Virus record (IMG/VR): IMGVR_UViG_3300035698_006310
Coordinates: 1 to 36,948 of that record
From: a virus
DNA length: 36,948 nucleotides
Direction: 5' to 3' (one strand)
This document shows positions 6,440 through 14,492 of this stretch, one piece after another (the first letter of the stretch is position 1; each line of letters opens with the position of its first letter). Both the position numbers and the translations under genes were made by a program. Under the pieces are notes generated by a model. It was not told where the DNA came from. It was given only the letters and a program-made list of their open reading frames with translations, and made no database searches.

Positions 6440-8638
6440 TTAAATGTCTAGTGTTAGCGTACACGCACCTCCACTACAGGCTCTTACTGAACCAAAGTCC
6501 ACTTCGTCTGTTTCTTCTTTCATAGTAGACCAATCGACATCTTTATACTCTCTGGATAGATCTTCGTACAATTTTATATTGTATAGATCCTTCAGAAGAT
6601 ATGTGAATTTTCTAATATCTCCGTCCATATAACGAGTAGTGAACTGTTGACTCTTAGCTTTGAACTCGTACATTTCGGGTGTCTTCTCTGGTATTCCATT
6701 CTTTCCTAATAAGAAGTCGCAAGCTAACCAGAGATTATTATCAAATGCATCCATTGCTCTCTCAATTAATCCACTGGCGTAATAAGAAGCACTTCCATAC
6801 TCTCTCAAAATCTCCTGAGTGAGAGGCACAGAAACGAATGGTGCTTGTGGATAATCTTTATCACCACTCTCAGGAAGCAGAGATACACCAGAGAAATGTT
6901 TACGGTTATTCCAAATGTAATTTACAACTCCGTCCCACTCGTCTTCTCTTACAGTAATAGTATTAGATACGTTATGAATTAACCAAGGCTTGATACAATG
7001 CTTCTTAACAGTTCCAGTCTTAACCCAATTACTTTGAGTTGTCTTTACATTCTCCAACATCTCTAACGCACTAAGATTATTTTTAATCTTCGCACCAACT
7101 GGAATTTCACAAACAAAAGATAGAACTACATCAGTATCTTTCCAGACACTTTGTTCTACAGCCATAGGATTAGTCTTTGCAAAATGAATTGCAGGAGCTT
7201 CAATCTTATTCGCTTGCGCTCTACGTATGTAACGTGTAGAATGATGTGGGTGGATTCCACTAGCAGAACCTAAAATACAACTTGACGTACCGCTAGGCTT
7301 GACACAAGTCAATCTTGCGGCGGGATTGATTCCAATCAACTTAGATATCTTTTCATTAACAGCTTTGATTAATCTTGCCCCTTGCTTTTGTATCTTCGGA
7401 TCAAATGCAATAGCGGGGCTATCCATCATTCCTGTCATTGAAACTCCAAGCAATGCTTCTCTCTTCACAATATTCTCAGTAACCTCTCCGAGATAAGGGA
7501 AGTTTGTATAACCTGCCTGTAGAGTTCCTAGAATTGCTGCTGCTTTACAAGCGTCATAGAAGTCAGCTTCAGTAGTACATTTCTTCATATTAATTTCACA
7601 AAGGTTGCAGAAGCTAATTCCACTATCACCATTATCATCATAACCATACAATCCAATTTCACAACAAGGATTGAACAGAGCTTCTTTATCGTCTGCCCAA
7701 ACAAATCCCGGTTCTCCATATTCTCTTACGTGCTGTATAAGATCTTTGAAAGATTCTTTTTTGACTTCATTGCGAATTAGAAGTGCGCTGTTATTCGACC
7801 TACCTCTTTGTGGATTAGTCGCAAACCAATCTCCAGTCTTTGCTGTAAGCATCTCTTGGTCTTCAGGAGAGAAGAGACAGATTGTAGCAGACCTTCTTAC
7901 TCCACCAGACAATACTGCATCAGATAAGAACATAAGAATATCATAAGCGTGAATCGGTCTTAATTTTTCATCCTTCAAATCAAGTTCAACCTCAATCAAA
8001 TATTCAACGTTCTCTAAAGCTATCCTAAGTCCATCAGGACCGGGAGCCTTAGAGCCACTTGACAATGGAGAACCTTTAGGTCGTATCTTTGTGTAATCAA
8101 ATTCAACTTTCATTCCTCTATACTCTGGGAACGGAGTCTTGTCTGAATCGAAAAAGGAAGACATTAAGACTCCTGCTGCATCTCCCCAACCTTCAATCGT
8201 ATCAGGAATCACATATGTCATAGTACCTTTACTGCGTTCTGCAATCTTTGGTAGCTTTGCTATATGATGTTCCTGTACAGAAAATCCTACACCACAACCA
8301 CAGAGCAGAAGAAACATAGTCTCTTGAAATACTCTTGGCCTGTCTACGTAGGTTGCACTACAGTTGTAGAGTCTTTCGTTCTTTTTAAGAATAGGATCTC
8401 CACCAAACTGCAATGCTCTCTGACTTCCCAAAACCTTTTTACGTAGCAACATCTTTTTAGCGTACTCGATATCTTCTACAAGGTCAGGGTTTACTGCTAA
8501 TACATCTTTATAGTATTCTATATGCATACCAAACACACGGTCAATCTGTTCTTGCCAAGTCTCTCGTCTCTTCTCTTCTGGAAGATAACGAGCATACTTT
8601 GAAACTCTAGTGTACTCTGCGAGTTCTCGAATCGACAT
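6440..8638 (-). CDS. nrdJ: Class II (adenosylcobalamin-dependent) ribonucleotide reductase, monomeric type
   Basis: 732 residues, close to the about 740 of the Lactobacillus leichmannii ribonucleoside-triphosphate reductase family. It makes deoxyribonucleotides with a B12-generated thiyl radical and needs no separate radical subunit or oxygen. Visible landmarks: C93 in YNCSATYVDR (one of the reducing cysteines), the active-site triad N323-C325-E327 in LFNPCCEIGL, SGGVRRSA near 244-251, KPSGTSSCILG in the barrel, and a C-terminal redox pair C721/C726 (CSGGAC) that would shuttle electrons from thioredoxin. ATG 8638 follows the upstream 50-residue gene by three bases, with AAGGA ahead. It is the last gene before a strong terminator. 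Confidence 0.95.
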   Translation of the reverse strand: MSIRELAEYTRVSKYARYLPEEKRRETWQEQIDRVFGMHIEYYKDVLAVNPDLVEDIEYAKKMLLRKKVLGSQRALQFGGDPILKKNERLYNCSATYVDRPRVFQETMFLLLCGCGVGFSVQEHHIAKLPKIAERSKGTMTYVIPDTIEGWGDAAGVLMSSFFDSDKTPFPEYRGMKVEFDYTKIRPKGSPLSSGSKAPGPDGLRIALENVEYLIEVELDLKDEKLRPIHAYDILMFLSDAVLSGGVRRSATICLFSPEDQEMLTAKTGDWFATNPQRGRSNNSALLIRNEVKKESFKDLIQHVREYGEPGFVWADDKEALFNPCCEIGLYGYDDNGDSGISFCNLCEINMKKCTTEADFYDACKAAAILGTLQAGYTNFPYLGEVTENIVKREALLGVSMTGMMDSPAIAFDPKIQKQGARLIKAVNEKISKLIGINPAARLTCVKPSGTSSCILGSASGIHPHHSTRYIRRAQANKIEAPAIHFAKTNPMAVEQSVWKDTDVVLSFVCEIPVGAKIKNNLSALEMLENVKTTQSNWVKTGTVKKHCIKPWLIHNVSNTITVREDEWDGVVNYIWNNRKHFSGVSLLPESGDKDYPQAPFVSVPLTQEILREYGSASYYASGLIERAMDAFDNNLWLACDFLLGKNGIPEKTPEMYEFKAKSQQFTTRYMDGDIRKFTYLLKDLYNIKLYEDLSREYKDVDWSTMKEETDEVDFGSVRACSGGACTLTLDI

Positions 8639-8641
8639 TAA

Positions 8642-8794
8642 TTATTCCTTATCTTTGGTGTCTTTCTTCTGGAAGTCTTCAAGGTTTAAAAATCCATCAC
8701 TCTCTGCATATGGTTCTAGTTTTCTTTCACAGACACATTTCTCCTTACTCTTTCCACATTTCTTACAAAGTGTTTCTTCTGATTCGTTACCCAT
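8642..8794 (-). CDS. 50-residue four-cysteine protein upstream of nrdJ
   Basis: A short gene with a full AGGAGG ribosome site before ATG 8794 and its TAA three bases before the nrdJ start. Cysteines at 10, 13, 20 and 22 (LCKKCGKSKEKCVCER) form a compact C-x2-C-x6-C-x1-C set that should bind zinc or act in redox; the rest is acidic/polar. No family was recognised. Tight coupling to nrdJ suggests co-expression and perhaps a redox or regulatory helper role, which is inference. Confidence 0.7.
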   Translation of the reverse strand: MGNESEETLCKKCGKSKEKCVCERKLEPYAESDGFLNLEDFQKKDTKDKE

Positions 8795-8805
8795 TTTAAT
8801 TCCTC

Positions 8806-9732
8806 CTATTTAGTCTTTCTTTTAATGTCGGCAGAAAGCTGTTCAGCTAAATCTACCTTTGGGATAAACGGCATTGCATCAATCTTTTCTGCTGTAGATA
8901 TCTTACAACGGTATTGTGATTTCTTTTTATGGAGTGTTCCTACAATGTCTTGCATTAATGGAGCGAGAGCATCGTAGAGTCTATTGTTATGTTGAACGTG
9001 GAATGCATTGTAATCCGCTGCTGTACTTTTATAGTATGGTTCATTATTATCCATCTTAAAGTCTACACCGACAAGAACTATCTTTCTGAATCCTAATAGT
9101 AAACAGATCTTAATTGCATATAAGAGAACACACTTATGTCCTTTAAACATTCCATAGAGAACAGCAGGGCAATTTAAAAATGCATTACCAAATGTTACGT
9201 TGCGTGTGCTGTCTTTAGAAAGCAAGTATGTCTGTACACCAAATGTGTTGGGTAACAATGCATTGTATTTAGACTCCTCACTATCAGAGTAAGCAAGAAT
9301 CCTTTTGTTATCTCTTGTTCGGGAATTAAAATCGAAAGTTGTAAATCGATTCATTGGAATGAACTTTGTTATATTTGGATTCTTAGCAATCTGTTTTGGG
9401 AATTTCGTTACACAATCTACAGAAGACCATAGATTCACATTGTTATCAAGAACTTCAGGAGAAGAATTCATTCCGTAAGTTGTGATAGCAGGATGCAACA
9501 ACATCTTTTTGATCTTAGGGTTCTCTACAAACCTACCAAGTGACGGACCTCTACCAATAAGATAAACAGTCTCACCTCCATAGAGATTAAAAAGATTCAC
9601 ATTGGATAGATTGTGGCGAAAGAAAACCGGATGAGAATAGTCTGGATGTACCAAGTGCCCCATAAAAGTAGTCCATAAAGGATCTTCAGTAGGCTTATCA
9701 GTATACTCAAGAATTGGTATATCGTTAGCCAC
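8806..9732 (-). CDS. DUF115/MptE-like or GT42-like protein
   Basis: 308 residues from GTG at 9732. The frame continues upstream to 9888, but that part lies wholly inside another gene; the GTG has GGAG six bases before it and overlaps the upstream stop by only eight bases. VYLIGRGPSLGRF (Rossmann-type GPSL loop) and, near the end, GFRKIVLVGVDFKMD match the pattern of DUF115 proteins and GT42 sialyltransferase-like enzymes, which share a fold. It could be an eighth glycosyltransferase or a nucleotide-binding enzyme; sequence alone does not decide. It lies between the replication-linked helical protein and nrdJ, apart from the main transferase block. Confidence 0.55.
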   Translation of the reverse strand: MANDIPILEYTDKPTEDPLWTTFMGHLVHPDYSHPVFFRHNLSNVNLFNLYGGETVYLIGRGPSLGRFVENPKIKKMLLHPAITTYGMNSSPEVLDNNVNLWSSVDCVTKFPKQIAKNPNITKFIPMNRFTTFDFNSRTRDNKRILAYSDSEESKYNALLPNTFGVQTYLLSKDSTRNVTFGNAFLNCPAVLYGMFKGHKCVLLYAIKICLLLGFRKIVLVGVDFKMDNNEPYYKSTAADYNAFHVQHNNRLYDALAPLMQDIVGTLHKKKSQYRCKISTAEKIDAMPFIPKVDLAEQLSADIKRKTK

Positions 9733-10291
9733 TCGCTTCTCCGAAGAGTTCTTGAGTCTTAAGTTTCGTGAGATCTCGTATGAACCCGATTTTGGATCGG
9801 AGTGACGATGAGAATTCCTGACTTTTTTCAATGAGTGCCTCCAACTTTTTAATATGTATATTGACCTGATTGAACGTTGCGTCTGCATCAGTATAGGTTT
9901 GAATTTCTTTTGCAGTCTTAAGAGTGTACTGATTCTTAAACTTAAGCTTGTGGTGAAGCATTTGAGTAAGACTACTTCTTATAGCTTTCATATCAATGAG
10001 AGCATTCTTCATTAGACAAACATCATCTACAATTTTAGAATGAGATATCATAGCAGACTCCATCTCAGTCGCAAGATTATTCTTATCAACCTTCGAAAGG
10101 TCATCACGAGAAAGCTCTTGGACTTTAACTTTAACCTTTGACATTCTCTCAGCAATTGCAAAAAGTAATTTCTGTTTCTTATCTTCTTCTTCTTGTTCTT
10201 TTTTCATATGAATTCCTCTTAAGTATTGTTGAGTCTGTGCTTCTTGTATAACTTTATCACTCATAGTTTCATAGAATTTCTGTGCTGACAT
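9725..10291 (-). CDS. Helical, coiled-coil-rich protein of unknown function
   Basis: 188 residues, highly charged (Lys/Glu/Gln) and almost wholly predicted helical, with heptad-like stretches around 25-60 and 140-165. No signal peptide, membrane segment or catalytic motif was seen. ATG 10291 follows the primase stop by eight bases, with GGAG five bases before it. Its place after the primase suggests a replication or nucleoprotein role, but no family was recognised. Confidence 0.65.
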   Translation of the reverse strand: MSAQKFYETMSDKVIQEAQTQQYLRGIHMKKEQEEEDKKQKLLFAIAERMSKVKVKVQELSRDDLSKVDKNNLATEMESAMISHSKIVDDVCLMKNALIDMKAIRSSLTQMLHHKLKFKNQYTLKTAKEIQTYTDADATFNQVNIHIKKLEALIEKSQEFSSSLRSKIGFIRDLTKLKTQELFGEASG

Positions 10292-10299
10292 TTATTCTC

Positions 10300-11415
10300 C
10301 TACAAAAGAACTGCGGGATTAGTTGTACTATACTTCTCGATAGCTAATGTTGGTACTATTCTTTGATTGGCACAAACGCATAAAGCGTTGAAGTCTTTGA
10401 TCGATTGAACTACTGGTTGATCCTTCGCCATTAATGACCAGAGGAAAACTCTCTTACCATTCTTAAGCAACTGTGTTGCTTTTTTATTTGCATCAAAATC
10501 TATCGCTTCGTTATCCAAAGCATAAATTATATTCTCTGCTCCACCAAAACGATATTCGAATCTCTTGATCTGATCCTCAGTAATTTTCTTTACACCATTG
10601 ACAGAGATAGAGTTCTCAAGATTCAATGCATCGAAAGTTCCCTCTGCTATAATAACAGGTTTAGATTTATCGACTCTCATTTCGTTCATAAAGAAATCTA
10701 CTTCAACCTCTTCTGGACGATAAGGACAAGTAAGGAACTTAGCAAACCTCGAATTCAAATTCTTATATCTTCTCGAATGAAAATAGTATGGATGATTATC
10801 AGCCTTATCAAAGAATGGAACTATAATATAATCTCTGAAGTAAGAGAACCTAAATTTCTTTCTATCATGAAAATCTGGATGAAGAAGAACCATTTCTGCG
10901 ATTGCTTCTTCTGGAATATTTCTATTAGATAGATAAGCGTGTGCTTCTGGATTTTCTACAACAGGATAGGTACACATAGAAAAGAACTTGTTAACTTTAG
11001 CCTTTGCTCTAGTAACTTCCTCTTTGAGAAGATTCACATAGGATTCTGGTGTGACCTCTTTAATCTCTGCTGCGTTATAAAATATATCAGGCATACTCCC
11101 TTTAGTCTCAGAAAGTATCTTAATATCATTCAGATCTCTTTCAGTAAGACTCTTACTTCTCTTCTCAAGCTCTTGTGGAGCGTGTTGTCCAAAGAAATAG
11201 AGAGCAGTCTTCTTCAAGCCACAATTATGGCAATAAACCATACAAGGCTTGCGACCCTTCTCTCTCATAATATAAAAACGCTTCTTAGACCTGACCTTTT
11301 TAGAATCACCACAAATAGGGCACCTACCCCTATGAGTGTGTCTATCTTGCTTCTCAGGACGCTCTACGAGTGTATAAAATATATCTACATACTCTTCAAA
11401 TGTTAACTCTTTCAT
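10300..11415 (-). CDS. DNA primase, zinc-finger plus TOPRIM (gp61/DnaG type)
   Basis: 371 residues from ATG 11415. It makes RNA primers for lagging-strand synthesis with the gp41-like helicase. The N-terminal zinc finger is C32-x2-C35 (RCPICGDS) and C62-x2-C65 (YCHNCG). The TOPRIM core shows PVIIAEGTFDALNL with the catalytic Glu near residue 258, INGVKKIT-type spacing, and IYALDNEAID as the Asp motif. Another ATG eight codons upstream (11439) is in frame, but the promoter's predicted start lies only about five bases before it; ATG 11415 has AAGGAAG upstream inside the transcript, so it is preferred. It heads the unit running to nrdJ. Confidence 0.88.
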   Translation of the reverse strand: MKELTFEEYVDIFYTLVERPEKQDRHTHRGRCPICGDSKKVRSKKRFYIMREKGRKPCMVYCHNCGLKKTALYFFGQHAPQELEKRSKSLTERDLNDIKILSETKGSMPDIFYNAAEIKEVTPESYVNLLKEEVTRAKAKVNKFFSMCTYPVVENPEAHAYLSNRNIPEEAIAEMVLLHPDFHDRKKFRFSYFRDYIIVPFFDKADNHPYYFHSRRYKNLNSRFAKFLTCPYRPEEVEVDFFMNEMRVDKSKPVIIAEGTFDALNLENSISVNGVKKITEDQIKRFEYRFGGAENIIYALDNEAIDFDANKKATQLLKNGKRVFLWSLMAKDQPVVQSIKDFNALCVCANQRIVPTLAIEKYSTTNPAVLL

Positions 11416-11450
11416 TCTTTTCTTCCTTTTGCTACTCATTGTATATCCCT

Positions 11451-11479
11451 ATTATACGACAAAAATTGTGACTTGTCAA
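11451..11479 (-). promoter_or_regulatory. Consensus sigma70 promoter for primase-nrdJ unit
   Basis: TTGACA (11479-11474), 17-base spacer, TATAAT (11456-11451) on the minus strand: a full consensus match. Predicted transcription start is near 11444. This is the one promoter of the set with TCG rather than TGG before the -10. Confidence 0.88.
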
Positions 11480-11482
11480 GAC

Positions 11483-11545
11483 CTAATACAGACAAAGCCA
11501 CAAAATAAAACACCACTCGTTAAAAAAATTATACAGATAGACCAT
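11483..11545 (-). CDS. Possible 20-residue hydrophobic peptide
   Basis: In the 143-base gap after uvsW, ATG 11545 is preceded by AAGGAG with good spacing and opens a 20-codon frame (ending TAG at 11483). The product is mostly aromatic and aliphatic (for example CFILWLCLY at its end) with two cysteines. A good ribosome site is the only real support; a frame this short can arise by chance. The rest of this gap holds the primase promoter; no terminator for uvsW was seen. Confidence 0.25.
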   Translation of the reverse strand: MVYLYNFFNEWCFILWLCLY

Positions 11546-11582
11546 ACTCACTCTCCTTGTATATTTAGGTTCCTTTGATTTC

Positions 11583-13160
11583 TTATATCTTAACCTTTAA
11601 CTCTTTTTCTTCTACTTTCTTCTCCATTACCGTAAACCCTTCTTCTATATAAAGTTTCTTTCTCTTGTTACCGTGTCGTGATCCATACTTTAGATTGCAA
11701 GAACAGTCTAGTATGTATACGGTATCTTTTTTCTTTGTTTTTCTAACCCCTCGACCTATAGTTTGAGCGACTGTAATCTTGCTCTTTCCTGCGTCTATCA
11801 TACTTACCATATTGATGTTAGGAATATTTATACCTACATGAAATATTTGAAAGTTAGTTACAATAATATAAGGTTTCTTTGAAGATCTACAGTAGGATAT
11901 AATCTCGTCTCGCTCTTCCAGACTCTTCTTCTCTTCTCCACTACCGAAGATACTAAATACTTCTTCACTTCCAGTTGCTTCTTTAATCATATGATACATC
12001 TTAGTTCCATACTCAATATTCTTGACTAATGCAACAACGTTTCTACCGTTGTTAAAATTCTGTTTAAGCATTTGGATAATGTATGGGTTACGGAACTCGT
12101 CATCGTTCTGTAAAAAATCAACCTCTTCGTGCCAATCCATTGCAGAAGATACTCTCTTGAGTCTACTCATAAACCCTTTTGTATAACAGAAATTAAGAAC
12201 CCCAACAGTAACCGAAGATACTGCATCGTATTCTTCTTCAAGTTGTTTCAATTTCTTATGGTCAACAATGTATCCAAACATAGAGAATAATGTGTCTCTG
12301 CTTAATTCATCCTCTGGAAGTGTACCAGTACAACCAAAGAAATACTTTGCATTAACAAACTTCAGTATAGACTTCTCTACAGTCTTACTTGCTGCTCTAT
12401 GGACTTCATCACATATAACCAAGTCCGTATCTTTAAAAAACCTATCACCATCTGCTGTGTCTATAAGATTGTGTGCGGAGTTCGTCATAGCGATTGTAAT
12501 AGGTCGGTTAGTCTGTTTCTTCTTTCCATATAACTTGCCGAGGAAATCTTCTTTGAATCCAAAATCCAACAAGTCATTTGTAAATTGAGTGACAAGACTT
12601 TGCAATGGAACCATAATAATTGCTTTAGATATCATATTCTTATAGAACAGAAAGCCAAGTATAAATGCAATCGTAAGACTCTTACCTGCCGATGTAGCGT
12701 GTAGCGCAATACCTAACCTCTCAGTAAGAATCTTATAAGCTGTCTCGATCTGATAATCTCTTACTTGAAGTTTAATATCATGGCGTTCTTCAAAACGTTT
12801 GCTACAGGCACCAATCAACTTCTCACAGAAAGCGTAGAACTCTTCGTAGGTAAAGTCATCTTTACTAGCGTCTAAGAATGGAAGATCTTTAGGTTTCTCT
12901 TTCCACTCCCACGGAATTTGGTTTGCATCTAAATGTTCAATAGTCTCTTGAATGAATCCTGCTCTAATATTTGCAGGAGAGTATACACTAATCTTTCCAT
13001 TCCATTGACCAGACTTAAACTTCGGAGTGAACTGATATCCTTGTGTATGATGTGAATGCTTCCATACAAGTCTCTTTAATGCTTCATCTCGCTCAGAACG
13101 ATTTCCCCTCTCAGCGGATACAGAATATCTCTGTGCATTAACTCTCGTTATAGTAATCAA
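11583..13160 (-). CDS. uvsW: UvsW-like superfamily 2 DNA helicase
   Basis: 525 residues (T4 UvsW about 500). It unwinds and branch-migrates recombination intermediates and R-loops. N-terminal about 100 residues form the accessory domain; then Q-motif region LQVRDYQIETAY, Walker A HATSAGKS (154-161, the SAGKS form also typical of UvsW), motif II DEVH (251-254), GCTGTLPEDE as motif III, and motif VI QTIGRGVRKT. It starts at TTG 13160, overlapping the upstream stop (TTGA), with AAGGA nine bases before; no ATG is available without losing the conserved start. No promoter is visible between it and the terminator at 13525-13561. Confidence 0.92.
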   Translation of the reverse strand: MITITRVNAQRYSVSAERGNRSERDEALKRLVWKHSHHTQGYQFTPKFKSGQWNGKISVYSPANIRAGFIQETIEHLDANQIPWEWKEKPKDLPFLDASKDDFTYEEFYAFCEKLIGACSKRFEERHDIKLQVRDYQIETAYKILTERLGIALHATSAGKSLTIAFILGFLFYKNMISKAIIMVPLQSLVTQFTNDLLDFGFKEDFLGKLYGKKKQTNRPITIAMTNSAHNLIDTADGDRFFKDTDLVICDEVHRAASKTVEKSILKFVNAKYFFGCTGTLPEDELSRDTLFSMFGYIVDHKKLKQLEEEYDAVSSVTVGVLNFCYTKGFMSRLKRVSSAMDWHEEVDFLQNDDEFRNPYIIQMLKQNFNNGRNVVALVKNIEYGTKMYHMIKEATGSEEVFSIFGSGEEKKSLEERDEIISYCRSSKKPYIIVTNFQIFHVGINIPNINMVSMIDAGKSKITVAQTIGRGVRKTKKKDTVYILDCSCNLKYGSRHGNKRKKLYIEEGFTVMEKKVEEKELKVKI

Positions 13161-13513
13161 AGAACTTTTTCCTTAAGTTTCATAACTTCTAGATCGTGGT
13201 TAAGAGGGAGGACAGAGGTATTGAAATCCATCTCATCAACAGTACCTATTGGGATAACTGATTTCAGTCGCTCTTCTTCATAGTCTTTATCTGACATATC
13301 TGGCATATCTGGCATATGAATGTGAGCAACCTTAACAATTATTCTATTCCCTTTTATTTGTTGATTTCCAATAAACAAAGTTCTCGGAACTTCTACAAAC
13401 ATCCAGACAGATGCTTTGCGATTAAAGTTTACATTAAACCCAAAAGGTACAAACCAATCTCCCGCTTCTAGATCTGCAAGTTTAATTTCTTTCACATCTA
13501 ACTCCACTAACAT
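13157..13513 (-). CDS. Conserved-looking small protein of unknown function
   Basis: 118 residues, not recognised. It is beta-strand rich in the first 80 residues (LADLEAGDWFVPFG, ASVWMFVEVPR, NRIIVKVAHIHM) and has a short MPD-MPD-MSD repeat followed by an acidic, probably flexible C-terminus. The opening resembles small phage proteins predicted to form SH3-like barrels, but that is weak. GGAGG lies seven bases before ATG 13513, immediately after a terminator T-run, and the gene is coupled to uvsW by a four-base overlap. Confidence 0.6.
   Translation of the reverse strand: MLVELDVKEIKLADLEAGDWFVPFGFNVNFNRKASVWMFVEVPRTLFIGNQQIKGNRIIVKVAHIHMPDMPDMSDKDYEEERLKSVIPIGTVDEMDFNTSVLPLNHDLEVMKLKEKVL
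13291..13317. repeat. Three tandem copies of a 9-bp unit
   Basis: The unit CTGRCATAT occurs three times in a row inside the 118-residue gene and encodes the MPD/MSD repeat. In-frame (9 bp) expansion or contraction would change the protein length without breaking it. Confidence 0.7.
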
Positions 13514-13524
13514 TTTGATCCTCC

Positions 13525-13561
13525 AAAAAAAAAAGAAACTCCCCTATATTTCAAGGGGAGT
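13525..13561 (-). terminator. Strong rho-independent terminator of the deoxyribosyltransferase-like cassette
   Basis: A 7-bp GC-rich stem (ACTCCCC/GGGGAGT, 13538-13544 with 13555-13561) with a ten-base loop is followed on the minus strand by TTTC and ten T residues. The T-run abuts the GGAGG ribosome site of the next gene (ATG at 13513), leaving no room for a promoter between them. Confidence 0.9.
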
Positions 13562-13587
13562 AAGGCAGCATCTCCCTAACACCCACC

Positions 13588-14199
13588 CTAGTCGTTTACT
13601 TTTATAAGTTTATACTCTCCATCAAGGAAAGATAAAAGTTCCCCATCGTTTCTGAAAATTCTTCCTCTACCATGACCTGAGTCCAAAAGGAAATACAAAA
13701 TACTCTTATTGATTTTTGACTTCGGTGCTGTCGTAACGAGATAACAAGGAATACCTTTCGTCCATGCCATTACAAGTTCAGCAATAGTTCCACCGAGTTT
13801 ATCTTGTTCATCATAATGCCAAATAAGAAAATTACTATTCTCTACGTAATCAATGTCACCCATAATATGAACAGTACGAACTTCCCCTGTTTCGGGATCT
13901 TCCTCTATCTTCTTAACACCCTTCCAGATTGCTCCCATAGTTTCCAAGAAGTGTTCCCAATGTCCACCTTGTAACCACCCAGTTAACTTCTCTCCAATTT
14001 CTTTTGCAGAGCAACCAACTTTCTGAGCTTCCTCTCTTGTCGGATCAAATGCATAGATACCTCTCTGATTGATAAGTGGAGTAAGGCTTTGCCGCCAACC
14101 AACTCCCGCATCATCTTTTCCGGGTGCTTCCATACTACCAATAAGATATGTTCTATACAGACAATTAAGTATCGTTACTGGATCTTTTTGATTCATCAT
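13588..14199 (-). CDS. Nucleoside 2-deoxyribosyltransferase-like protein
   Basis: 203 residues. TYLIGSMEAP near the start, a GWR segment, IYAFDPTREEA, then NSNFLIWHYDEQDKLGGTIAELVMAW with a conserved Glu fit the nucleoside 2-deoxyribosyltransferase/TIR-like superfamily, which cleaves or exchanges N-glycosidic bonds in nucleosides or nucleotides. IPCYLVTTAP is the last core strand. The exact substrate cannot be inferred. Two ATGs are adjacent (14199, 14196); GGAG is four and seven bases away, so 14196 may be the true start. It overlaps the upstream stop (ATGA) and ends just before a strong terminator, forming a two-gene cassette with its own promoter. Confidence 0.75.
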   Translation of the reverse strand: MMNQKDPVTILNCLYRTYLIGSMEAPGKDDAGVGWRQSLTPLINQRGIYAFDPTREEAQKVGCSAKEIGEKLTGWLQGGHWEHFLETMGAIWKGVKKIEEDPETGEVRTVHIMGDIDYVENSNFLIWHYDEQDKLGGTIAELVMAWTKGIPCYLVTTAPKSKINKSILYFLLDSGHGRGRIFRNDGELLSFLDGEYKLIKVND

Positions 14200-14444
14200 A
14201 CATCTCCATTTTCATTTTTCTTAAAATCTTCATAAGGAGCAAGCATTCTTCTTTCAATCTCCGTAGCACATTGTCTCAATTCCGCACAGTAATTTTTATA
14301 ATTATTATAAGACGGTTCAACATTATCTTTGCAGAATTTATAGAGGATATAATTCAAATCCCCATTCGCTATAACGTTTATAGTCCACATAGCTGTTACT
14401 ATTTTATCACAATCTACTCTACGTTCCTGCTTTATATAGGGCAT
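14196..14444 (-). CDS. DUF6899-like small protein
   Basis: 82 residues. The beginning MPYIKQERR, the central GDLNYILYKF, an AEL...ERR stretch and the ending APYEDFKKNENGDV follow the pattern of the DUF6899 family, found in many phages and some bacteria. Function of that family is unknown to me. ATG 14444 has AAAGGAGA upstream; the promoter's predicted start is about 13 bases before the ATG. It is the first gene of a two-gene unit with the deoxyribosyltransferase-like protein. Confidence 0.75.
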   Translation of the reverse strand: MPYIKQERRVDCDKIVTAMWTINVIANGDLNYILYKFCKDNVEPSYNNYKNYCAELRQCATEIERRMLAPYEDFKKNENGDV

Positions 14445-14463
14445 ATCATCTCCTTTGATAATA

Positions 14464-14492
14464 ATTATACCACAAACCGCCTCTTATGTCAA
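14464..14492 (-). promoter_or_regulatory. Consensus sigma70 promoter for the two-gene cassette
   Basis: TTGACA (14492-14487), 17-base spacer ending TGTGG, TATAAT (14469-14464) on the minus strand. The TGA stop codon of the gp46-like gene lies inside the -35 hexamer. Confidence 0.9.

Noticed and set aside
9733-9888. Longer N-terminus for the DUF115/GT42-like protein
   Set aside because: The extension is contained in another gene and has no ribosome site; the GTG at 9732 has a well-placed GGAG.
10939-11406. A 155-codon plus-strand frame
   Set aside because: Antisense to the primase zinc-finger region, whose motifs are certain; no start signals.
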